Of a stretch of 40,316 bases of DNA, positions 34,099 through 40,316 are shown piece after piece. Source of the stretch: Pseudomonadota bacterium. Its GTDB lineage: Bacteria; Pseudomonadota; Gammaproteobacteria; Steroidobacterales; Steroidobacteraceae. Position 1 is the stretch's first letter. Each line of letters starts with the position of its first letter. Position numbers and translations under genes: made by a program. The notes under the pieces were generated by a model. It searched no databases. It was not told the DNA's origin and saw only the letters and a program-made list of their open reading frames with translations. The stretch lies in contig JANXZZ010000212.1 in assembly GCA_025355245.1 (NCBI GenBank), forward strand, positions 1-40,316. The letters are read 5' to 3'.

Positions 34099-34800
34099 TC
34101 AAAGCGTGTTGGCCACGACCTGCGCGACGGCGCTTCCCATGCGCGCGACGACGCCGTGTCGTCCTGGGTGTGAGCGCACGTAATCGTCCACAATGAGGTA
34201 CAGCACCACGTCGCGGAATCGAAGGTCCCGGTCGGTGTTCCAGTCGACGAAACTCTGTGCGGCGCGCGCCAAAATTGTTCTAGCCGCCGTCCGCTCGAGG
34301 CCCGTCCAGCGCACGACGACCTCCTCATAAAGTGCGCGACCAGTCATTGAAGGTTGCTCGGCGCGCACGTGCCGATAGAGCGCGACCAGACGACGACTCG
34401 TGCGGCGGGCGTACCAATTTTCGGACAGGATCAGCAGCGGCGCTAGCAGCCACGAAGTCGCAATTGCCGTACGGGCCGCGAAGGCGCTCGGGACGGGTGG
34501 TGGTGGCGCGGTCATCGGCGCCGTCATCGGCGCCGTCTCCGGGCGCGACTCCCGCGGGGGCGCAGACGACGGCGTCAGGCCTGACGACGCCGTCGCCTCG
34601 CCATAAGAAGCGATGGACATGTTGCCACTCGCACTAGGCTCAAGCAGTCCCTCGCGGAGATCGCTCGTGGCCGGCCGGTCGGTTGCGGAGTCCGGCGCCC
34701 CCGGAGGAAGCCGGGCGGCCACAGGAACGGGCGCGTCGTGCGGGGTCGGCGCCGCTGGCTCGTCGCCGATCGAGCGATGCAAATCTGGCGTTGTGTCCAT
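34099..34800 (-). CDS. proline-rich protein with C-terminal helical domain (233 aa), unknown
   Basis: Residues 1-105 are low-complexity and rich in Pro, Ala, Ser and Thr, including a tandem MTAPMTAP caused by a 12-bp DNA repeat. Residues about 106-233 form a compact, mostly helical domain: ARTAIATSWLLAPLLILSEN (partly hydrophobic, possibly one membrane helix), RRLVALYRHVRAEQPSMTGR, ALYEEVVVRWTGLERTAART, DRDLRFRDVVLYLIVDDYVR. The conserved look of the C-terminal half, with RFRDVVLYLIVDDYVRSHP, suggests a real family that I do not recognise. There is no clear ribosome site before ATG 34800. It stands alone between two gene-poor stretches. Confidence 0.65.
   Translation of the reverse strand: MDTTPDLHRSIGDEPAAPTPHDAPVPVAARLPPGAPDSATDRPATSDLREGLLEPSASGNMSIASYGEATASSGLTPSSAPPRESRPETAPMTAPMTAPPPPVPSAFAARTAIATSWLLAPLLILSENWYARRTSRRLVALYRHVRAEQPSMTGRALYEEVVVRWTGLERTAARTILARAAQSFVDWNTDRDLRFRDVVLYLIVDDYVRSHPGRHGVVARMGSAVAQVVANTL
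34511..34534. repeat. 12-bp tandem duplication within coding sequence
   Basis: GTCATCGGCGCC occurs twice in direct succession (34511-34522 and 34523-34534). It encodes the repeated MTAP tetrapeptide of the proline-rich linker and keeps the reading frame. Confidence 0.8.
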
Positions 34801-35296
34801 CCGACGACATCATAGTTCAGCCGTAGGTCGCTGGCGTCGCGGAACAAGCTGATACGAACGCGGCGCCTATACTGTCGTCACTTTGCGACACTTCGCCGCT
34901 GCCACTGTCACTCGCGCTGGCTTCCCTTGGTTCCGCGCGGCATGCGCACTCGCGTTTGCGCCCGTCTCGAGTCCACACGCAGGGTGGCCGCGCTTGTTCG
35001 CTTTGCGGCGATATCGCGCTCGTCGCAACGGACCAGCCAGACTAGGGCTGGAAACGACCCAGGGCGGTTGCTAACGAGCAGCCGCAACCGTCGTCGGCGT
35101 CGAGCAGCCGCTCGTGGACTATGCTGTTCGTCAGCCGGAATTGATGGTCGACCGGCCCGAGCTGCACTGGGATCCCGGAAACGACCGACTTTAGCCGATT
35201 TGCGCGCGAGTGACGCGGCGGGGAGCGCAGCGGGCGTTTGTTCCGCGTTCGGCGCACCGGCGCGCGCAGCTCCGGCGAGCGCCGCCGGCGGGCAGC
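34801..35296. other. intergenic region without a supported gene
   Basis: All frames are arginine/alanine-rich and lack motifs. No hairpin with a T tract, RNA gene or repeat was recognised. Confidence 0.3.
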
Positions 35297-35854
35297 TCAC
35301 CCACCGGTGTTCGCTTTCGCTGAGTCCTCGCCCAAATCGGGCTTGCCATCCTTGAGCGGAATCCTCGACCCCGGATCGTGGCTCATGCGGACCACCGCGG
35401 TCTTGCCGTTCAGCTTGTACGTAACACGGAAGCCGGCCGGAACCGAAGTCTTGTCGTAGACCGTCTCACAGCGGGACTCGGTCGCGCTCTCCGTGTCCGC
35501 TTTCTGCAGCTTGTCCTGCACGCGATTGCCCGCGTACCCGCCGGCGGCTGCACCGGCAACCGTCGCGAGTTTCTGACCGTTTCCGCCACCTACTTGGTGG
35601 CCGAGGATGCCGCCGACAACGGCCCCGATGGCGGTCCCAGCCAGCTGGTGCTCGTCCTTGACCGGCTTTTCGCGCGTCACCTGCTCGTCGCGGCAGACCT
35701 GGCGGGGCGTTTCGACCGTCTTGGTCACAGGTTTAACGTCGACGACTTCAGCGTACACGCCGCCGAGCTTGAAGTCGCCGCGGCTCGCAATCGCGCCGAT
35801 TGCGACAGCGCCTGCGGCGCCCGCGGCAAGCCCGATGATAAGTGACTTGTTCAT
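35297..35854 (-). CDS. glycine-zipper 2TM-domain envelope protein (185 aa)
   Basis: The start ATG 35854 has GGAGAG about five bases upstream, so the nine extra codons to 35881 are rejected. A hydrophobic N-terminal segment (SLIIGLAAGAAGAVAIGAIA) is an uncleaved anchor or signal. A middle segment VVDVKPVTKTVETPRQVC contains the cysteine pattern common to these proteins. A glycine zipper follows: GTAIGAVVGGILGHQVGGGN, then VAGAAAGGYAGNRVQDKLQ. The C-terminal part (CETVYDKTSVPAGFRVTYKL, VVRMSHDPGSRIPLKDG) is typical of the 17-kDa surface antigen/SlyB-like group. It probably sits in the cell envelope and may help membrane integrity; the precise role is unknown. The gene appears monocistronic. Confidence 0.88.
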   Translation of the reverse strand: MNKSLIIGLAAGAAGAVAIGAIASRGDFKLGGVYAEVVDVKPVTKTVETPRQVCRDEQVTREKPVKDEHQLAGTAIGAVVGGILGHQVGGGNGQKLATVAGAAAGGYAGNRVQDKLQKADTESATESRCETVYDKTSVPAGFRVTYKLNGKTAVVRMSHDPGSRIPLKDGKPDLGEDSAKANTGG

Positions 35855-36267
35855 GTGTTCTCTCCAAATTGCGTCGCGCATCCGCCCACGGCGGGACAGC
35901 CACCATTTTACGGCAGGACCGACCCGATACGAAACGCTGCGCCGTCGGGTCGCATCGCGGATGCACAGCCTGTCGCCGTGTGACGACAGTGCGGAGCGGC
36001 AGACCCGTCCGGTGCGCCGACCGCTTCAATCCGAATGTAGGACCGGTGAGCAGTCCGACGTTCGGAAAGCGGAATGACGCCAGCTCCGGCAAACCGGCCG
36101 CGACGATTGCGCCCCCGCAATGACGAACAATTCACGATGCGGCCGGCGGCGTCGCTTTACACTGGCGGCTCTCGTGCGAGATTTCCGGGCGCCTAAGAGG
36201 CTATGGCGCTGAATTCCCAATCGGGATAGATGTGCGATCTCTTTCGACCGCTGAGGAGTTGACCAGC

Positions 36268-36681
36268 ATGCGCTACCTACTGCTCGCCGCGACCTTCGTC
36301 GCAATCTCGGCGCCCGCGATCGCGGACGACGTCAGCATATCCATCGGCATCAACCAGCCAGGCCTGTACGGGCAGATCACGATCGGCAATGCCCCGCGGC
36401 CGCCAGTGATTTACGCGCAGCCGGTCGTGATTCAGCAGGCTCCGGAGTACGCGGACGCGGCGCCGATCTACCTGCACGTGCCGCCGGGGCACGAGAAGCA
36501 CTGGAGCAAGCACTGCGCCGAATACCACGCGTGCGGCCGGCGGGTCTACTTCGTGCAGCATGACTGGTACAAGAACGAGTACGCTCCCAGACATCACTCC
36601 GGCGACGACGATCGCGGCCGCGATCGTCACGAGGACCGCAGCCATGGCGATCGCCGCGACCGCGACGACCGGGATCACTGA
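36268..36681 (+). CDS. exported protein with His/Asp/Arg-rich tail (137 aa)
   Basis: GAGGAG lies about eleven bases before ATG 36268. Residues 1-19 (MRYLLLAATFVAISAPAIA) form a signal peptide. The mature part shows VSISIGINQPGLYGQITIGN, then PVIYAQPVVIQQAP, then IYLHVPPGHEKHWSKHCAEY, HACGRRVYFVQHDWY, and a strongly charged tail of D, R and H. This layout is known from small exported hypothetical proteins of beta- and gammaproteobacteria, for which no function is established. The tail and the two cysteines could bind metal, but that is inference. Long gene-poor DNA follows on the right. Confidence 0.82.
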   Translation: MRYLLLAATFVAISAPAIADDVSISIGINQPGLYGQITIGNAPRPPVIYAQPVVIQQAPEYADAAPIYLHVPPGHEKHWSKHCAEYHACGRRVYFVQHDWYKNEYAPRHHSGDDDRGRDRHEDRSHGDRRDRDDRDH

Positions 36682-37604
36682 GCGGGCGAGAACGACCAGC
36701 AAATTGCGGAGTCACTCGCCGCGGGACGATCGAACGGGTGGCGCCCAGTGACGCGCGCCATTGCGGCCTGAGTCGCCGAGCGATTGAACTCGTTCAAAGA
36801 TGGGCGTACTCGCGCGCCGGCGGCGATGGTCCGGAGACTGCGCATCGCACCTCCATCGCGAAGACGGGGCTATTTTCCCCCGGCACGGAGCTGATCTGGC
36901 GAATACGCATTCCGTCCGAGATCGACCCCGAGCTGCCCGTCGTGAGTGATCGCACTCGGTTGAGCAAGTAAGTCCGCCCGAAAAGTCAGTGCGCATTCAT
37001 TGGTTTGCGCCTCACGAATCCGAAACGGTGGCCCGGTGGCTCGCCCGTGCAGGGCGGATTGACGCCGTGCAGATCGGCGACGATGACCTCGCGAGCAAGA
37101 TTGATTCCGAGACACTTCCGATGTGACGCGAAGCCGCGGAGCCGTAGAGCGGCGTAGAGGCGGCGTCGGGCACGCCAGAAGCAGCCGTTGTCGCGACGTT
37201 GCGCACTGTGGCCGGCGGACGGGCCGACCTGTTTGCAACATCGTCGCAGACCTAGAGGATGACGACGCTGTAGCGGTCGTAGCAGTTTCCCGGGATCAAG
37301 CGCGGCTCGGCGAAGCAATTCACGAGCGCCAATGCCTGGCGGCAGCAGACGGAGACGACAAGCGTCAGCGCCAACGGACTTTCACGAAACGCGTCACGAG
37401 TGGTGATTTGACAGAACATCTCGTCGCGGACAAAGATTCCCAAGGCATTGATAAATAACAAGAAGCGTTGCAACCGGCGAACTCGGGCCGTAGACCAAAA
37501 AGCACGACGCGCGCTCGCCGTGCCTCGTCTACAGGGACGCCGTACTTGATGCGCCACCGGTGCTCGTGCATGGTCACGGTGTGACGTACACGAGGAAATC
37601 TCCG
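36682..37604. other. gene-poor region with coding-like scraps
   Basis: No intact gene is supported. Two scraps have coding-like codon usage: plus strand 36738-36971 (GTG start, ending TELIWRIRIPSEIDPELPVV then SDRTRLSK), and the minus-strand end at 36986 to about 37135 (CLGINLAREVIVADLHGVNP, then GHRFGFVRRKPMN). Neither has a recognisable family or good ribosome site; they may be gene tails left by deletions. Confidence 0.3.
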
Positions 37605-37979
37605 GTGTTGCACGGCGGGGCACGCTCTTGGGCCGCGCGAGGGGTGCTGCTGGCGATCTGCCTTCGGGCCTTCGTTCCCGCCGGCTTCATGCTGGCGACG
37701 GTTCACGGCCAGTTTGGCGTCGTGTTGTGCGACGCCGGCGCATCTGCCGCCGCGAACTTCACGAGCGGCCACGAGCACCCGGGTCATCATCATTCTCAGT
37801 CGGATCCGGCCTGCCCCTACGCGCAGAGTGCCGGCCCTGCGCCACTGCCGACGCTGCCCGTCCTTCCGCATGCCTCCGTCGCCAGCGTGCCGGTGCTGGC
37901 CACGGACGTCGCGCAGACAAACCTTTTCTTCGGTCCGACTCGCGAGCAAACCTCGCGCGGACCGCCGACGCTCGCCTGA
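37605..37979 (+). CDS. DUF2946-family protein (124 aa)
   Basis: The frame opens at 37560, but GAGGAAA at 37592-37598 points to GTG 37605 (GTG 37581 is another option). A hydrophobic N-terminal helix is followed by the family-like sequence AARGVLLAICLRAFVPAGFM, then GQFGVVLCDAG, a histidine-rich loop (HEHPGHHHSQ) and DPACPYAQSAGPAPLP. This is the layout of DUF2946 proteins, often found next to copper-handling or TonB-receptor genes. The His cluster and cysteines could bind a transition metal. It is followed after 89 bases by a porin-like gene and then a small lipoprotein and a TlpA-like thioredoxin on the same strand, suggesting a shared envelope metal or redox role. Confidence 0.75.
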   Translation: MLHGGARSWAARGVLLAICLRAFVPAGFMLATVHGQFGVVLCDAGASAAANFTSGHEHPGHHHSQSDPACPYAQSAGPAPLPTLPVLPHASVASVPVLATDVAQTNLFFGPTREQTSRGPPTLA

Positions 37980-38068
37980 CTCGATCCGACGTTCCTGCCG
38001 TCACGCCAACGCACTAACGCCCGGCGTGCCCCGCAGGTTCCGATCGTTTGCATCCCATCAGGTGATTC

Positions 38069-39115
38069 ATGATTCCGTTATTGACGCGCCGGCGCGGGGC
38101 CACCGCGCCGTGCACCCGTCGTTCCAACGACCGACTCGCGCCGTCCACGGCGATCTTCCTGCTCGCGCTGCCAATCGCCGGATTGGCCCCCGGAGTCGCG
38201 AGCGCCTGCGCGAGCTGCGGGTGCACGTTGAGTGCGGACGCTGCCATGGGGTATTCGGCGACCGCCGGCTGGCGGCTCAACGTCGAGTACGACTACATCC
38301 ATCAGGATGAGCTTCGCAGCGGTACGCGCGCGATCTCCGGAGCTCCCGAGGGCAACGAGCTCGAGCACGATACGCTGAACCGCTACCTGACGACGGGCGT
38401 CAGCTATAGCCCGAACGCGGCGTGGAACGTGACCGCGTTCGTTCCGTACGTCATGCGAACCCACTCGACCTACGGCGTGTACGAGTCAAGCCAGTCGTTG
38501 CCGGCGCTCAGCACCGCGCGAAGTTCGAGCGTCGGTGACGTCCGGCTCATCGGCAGCTACCAGGGATTCTTGCCGACCCACAACCTCGGTATGCAATTCG
38601 GCATCAAATTGCCGACCGGACAATACGGATCGGCAATCAAATTCATTGACGGGCCCGCGGCGGGGGCAGCGCTCGATGCGAGCCTGCAACCTGGGACCGG
38701 CAGCACGGACCTGATTGTCGGCGCCTACTACTATCAGGCAATCAGCCAGAACTTTGATGTCTTCGCAAACGGACAATTTCAGAGCGCAGTCAGGCACCGG
38801 CTCGATCAGCCCGGCAACGACTACCGCCCCGGCAACGCGACGACAGTCAGCGTGGGGTTGCGGTACGAGCAGAACCCGCGCTGGGTCCCACAGCTGCAGC
38901 TGAACCTGCTGCACAAGTCCCGCGACCAGGGCGCGCTTGCGGACATTGAGAGTACTGCCGGCAACGTTGCGTATCTCAGTCCCGGCGTCACCGTCGCGGC
39001 CGGGCCACGAGCGCACGTGTTCGCGTTTGCGCAGCTGCCGGTCTACAGCAATCTGTACGGGTACCAGCTCTTCCCGCGTTGGACGGCCAGCGTCGGCGCT
39101 AGCTATGCGTTCTAG
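38069..39115 (+). CDS. outer-membrane beta-barrel (porin/transporter-like) protein with CxxCxC motif (348 aa)
   Basis: A long basic N-region and hydrophobic core (TAIFLLALPIAGLAPGVAS) form the signal peptide. Directly after it comes ACASCGCTLSADAAM, a CxxCxC motif at the mature N-terminus that could bind metal or be lipid-modified. The rest alternates in beta-strand style: AGWRLNVEYDYIHQDEL, RYLTTGVSYSPNAAWNVTAF, SVGDVRLIGSYQGFL, LGMQFGIKLPTGQYGSA, TDLIVGAYYYQAISQNFDVF, TTVSVGLRYEQNPRWVPQLQ, and ends in SVGASYAF with the terminal Phe used by the BAM complex. It resembles the transporter-type barrel family often found near metal or organic-compound genes. The substrate is unknown. Its last codons overlap the start of the small lipoprotein gene by 11 bases. 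Confidence 0.85.
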   Translation: MIPLLTRRRGATAPCTRRSNDRLAPSTAIFLLALPIAGLAPGVASACASCGCTLSADAAMGYSATAGWRLNVEYDYIHQDELRSGTRAISGAPEGNELEHDTLNRYLTTGVSYSPNAAWNVTAFVPYVMRTHSTYGVYESSQSLPALSTARSSSVGDVRLIGSYQGFLPTHNLGMQFGIKLPTGQYGSAIKFIDGPAAGAALDASLQPGTGSTDLIVGAYYYQAISQNFDVFANGQFQSAVRHRLDQPGNDYRPGNATTVSVGLRYEQNPRWVPQLQLNLLHKSRDQGALADIESTAGNVAYLSPGVTVAAGPRAHVFAFAQLPVYSNLYGYQLFPRWTASVGASYAF

Positions 39116-39194
39116 CATCGCGAATCCCGCAGCGCTCACCCTTAGTCTGGGACTCGTGGCGTGCATGCCCGGGCGCACGGACAAAGCGACATGA
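39105..39194 (+). CDS. 29-residue predicted lipoprotein, translationally coupled
   Basis: ATG 39105 lies inside the last codons of the porin-like gene, and the TGA 39192-39194 overlaps the ATG of the TlpA-like gene by four bases (ATGA). The peptide is MRSSIANPAALTLSLGLVAC followed by MPGRTDKAT: a basic-to-hydrophobic signal and a lipobox (LVAC, Cys20) with a nine-residue polar tail. The double overlap and the complete lipoprotein signal argue that it is a real gene in the operon. It is too short for routine annotation. It could be a small lipoprotein partner of the barrel or thioredoxin, or a leader that couples translation of tlpA to the porin gene. Confidence 0.6.
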   Translation: MRSSIANPAALTLSLGLVACMPGRTDKAT

Positions 39195-39736
39195 CAACCC
39201 GCCGCATACTCGTTAAAAACCTGCTCCTGCTCGGCGGGGGTCTCGCCTCCGGCGCGCTCGGCCCGACGGCGTTCGCTAACGCGCTTCGCGTGGGTCGCGC
39301 CGCGCCACCGGCAACGCTTGCTCAGCTGGATGGCCCCCCAATATCGACGTCGGAGTTGATCGGGCAAGTTGTGATTCTGACGTTCTGGGCGACCTGGTGT
39401 GTGCCGTGTCGCGACGAGTTGCCGCTGCTTTCGCGGTTCGCGGAGCAACATGCAGCTGCGGGGCTCCGCGTGCTCGCTTTCAGCCTGGACACGCCGGAGA
39501 AGCTCGACGAGGTTCATCGTATCGCCAACACGTTGAGCTTCCCGGTCGGCCTGCTGGGGAACTCCAGTGCACCGGGCTACGGGCGCATCTGGCGGTTGCC
39601 GGTCAGTTTCACGATCGACCGAGCGGGGCGACTCGCGAATGATGGCTGGAAGGAGAAAAACCCCGTATGGACTGTGGAGCGACTGGAACAACTCGTCGTC
39701 CCGCTGCTGGAGGCACCACGCTGGTCCGCGCACTGA
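39191..39736 (+). CDS. TlpA/ResA-like thioredoxin-fold protein, exported (181 aa)
   Basis: The start ATG 39191 overlaps the stop of the small lipoprotein gene; the frame opens earlier at 39161 without support. The N-terminus TRRILVKNLLLLGGGLASGA, ending before NALRVG, has a twin-arginine-like motif (R4-R5) and a hydrophobic core, so it may be exported through Tat. The thioredoxin fold has VVILTFWATWCVPCRDELPL with the active-site C70-V-P-C73, ISTSELIGQ before it, and LRVLAFSLDTPEKLDEVHRI and the cis-proline region RLPVSFTIDRAGRL after it. It should reduce or exchange disulfides in the periplasm. In this operon a plausible client is the CxxCxC-bearing barrel or the DUF2946 protein; this is inferred from position. 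Confidence 0.9.
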   Translation: MTTRRILVKNLLLLGGGLASGALGPTAFANALRVGRAAPPATLAQLDGPPISTSELIGQVVILTFWATWCVPCRDELPLLSRFAEQHAAAGLRVLAFSLDTPEKLDEVHRIANTLSFPVGLLGNSSAPGYGRIWRLPVSFTIDRAGRLANDGWKEKNPVWTVERLEQLVVPLLEAPRWSAH

Positions 39737-39904
39737 ATACGTAGCGCATCGGATCAGTTGCGGACGGGGTCTCGTGGAGTACCCGGGCAGACATTCCGGA
39801 AGCGTATTGCACTAGGTCAGCCGCGCGCGAGTCACTGCGGGGCGCCCATAATCTACAATCCGTAACGTCGACGCTCGGGAACCCTGTCCCCTCCGCGGGG
39901 AATC

Positions 39905-40316
39905 CTACGCGTGATGAACCGGGCGCAGCGGCGCTCTAAGCACGATCGTCACGCCGGTAATCGTCACGAGTGCGCCCGGAATCGACGCCGGCGCGGGCCA
40001 CTCATCGAGAAAAAGCCCCGCAAATACCGCCGCGAATAACGGCGTCGTGAGGCCGAGGCTGGTCGTCACCACCGAAGGCAGCTTGACCGATGCGATACCG
40101 AAAGCGAGCGTCGGAACCGCGGTCGACACCGTACCTAGCAGCACAAGGTAGATCAGGTCGGCGGGGGAGGCGAGCCGCGATACCGACGCCTCGACGTGCG
40201 GTCCGAGCAGCAGCAGACTTGCGACTGAGCCGAGAAGGCAGGCCCCGACCGTGAGCGCAAGCGGGTCCGGCTTGCTCTCGCCGAGCGCGCCCGCGCGAAG
40301 CCAGACGGCGTAGGCG
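39905..40316 (-). CDS. EamA/DMT-superfamily transporter, C-terminal part, runs off right edge
   Basis: The leftward frame enters from the window edge and ends at the stop 39905-39907. It reads continuously from AYAVWLRAGALGESKPDPLA through LTVGACLLGSVASLLLLGPH, LIYLVLLGTVSTAVPTLAFG, VKLPSVVTTSLGLTTPLFAA, VFAGLFLDEWPAPASIPGAL and VTITGVTIVLRAP. This is the second five-helix EamA repeat, with the family's late motif (PLFAAVFAGLFLDE) clear. These ten-helix proteins export metabolites or amino acids, but the substrate cannot be told. There is no sign of truncation other than the window edge. Confidence 0.85.
   Translation of the reverse strand, partial: AYAVWLRAGALGESKPDPLALTVGACLLGSVASLLLLGPHVEASVSRLASPADLIYLVLLGTVSTAVPTLAFGIASVKLPSVVTTSLGLTTPLFAAVFAGLFLDEWPAPASIPGALVTITGVTIVLRAPLRPVHHA

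Noticed and set aside
1-40316. CRISPR arrays, rRNA or tRNA genes
   Set aside because: No regularly spaced repeats and no recognisable rRNA or tRNA sequence were seen on reading; a tRNAscan/Infernal run would be decisive.

Overview
The window is high-GC Gram-negative chromosomal DNA. A FecI/FecR/STN-receptor signalling cassette, an RND efflux operon, a glycine-zipper envelope protein and many exported proteins suggest a gammaproteobacterium, possibly near Xanthomonadales, Nevskiales or Steroidobacteraceae. That placement is inferred from gene content; no rRNA or marker gene is present.

Layout: (1) 1-1110 is scrap: a broken exported alpha/beta-hydrolase-like gene entering from the left edge and the 3' end of a tyrosine recombinase. 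(2) 1111-8531 is a cell-surface-signalling locus: ECF sigma factor, FecR and a 1099-aa STN-type TonB-dependent receptor, flanked by two related exported cupin genes. A 327-bp element bounded by 40-bp imperfect inverted repeats lies between the receptor and the second cupin. (3) 8532-10466 is a decayed catabolic region: two truncated MFS transporter genes meet head to head near 9565, and a frameshifted gene overlaps the end of the leftward one. (4) 10755-20880 is the most unusual part: an exported protein with two Tudor/SH3-like segments; a tightly overlapping trio of ECF sigma factor, single-pass membrane protein and exported TPR-CHAT protease; a four-helix membrane protein; a convergent exported caspase (C14) fused to a sulfatase-modifying-factor (FGE) domain; and a BamE/OmlA-like envelope protein. 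(5) 21130-26731 is a complete leftward tripartite RND efflux operon with four-base overlaps, divergent from a soluble-type PQQ dehydrogenase (26969-28912). (6) 28927-37604 mixes small intact genes (cupin, exported unknowns, orphan NarL-type kinase, glycine-zipper protein) with long poor stretches and relics, including an SDR C-terminus. (7) 37605-39736 is a rightward set: DUF2946 protein, outer-membrane porin-like protein with a CxxCxC motif, a 29-residue predicted lipoprotein overlapping both neighbours, and a TlpA-like thioredoxin. (8) The right edge holds the 3' part of an EamA/DMT transporter.

The most interesting candidate system is the sigma / membrane protein / exported CHAT operon next to an exported caspase-FGE protein: two caspase-clan enzymes, both apparently outside the cytoplasm, with a dedicated sigma factor. 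The 29-residue lipoprotein and the inverted-repeat element are the clearest structures that routine gene calling would miss.
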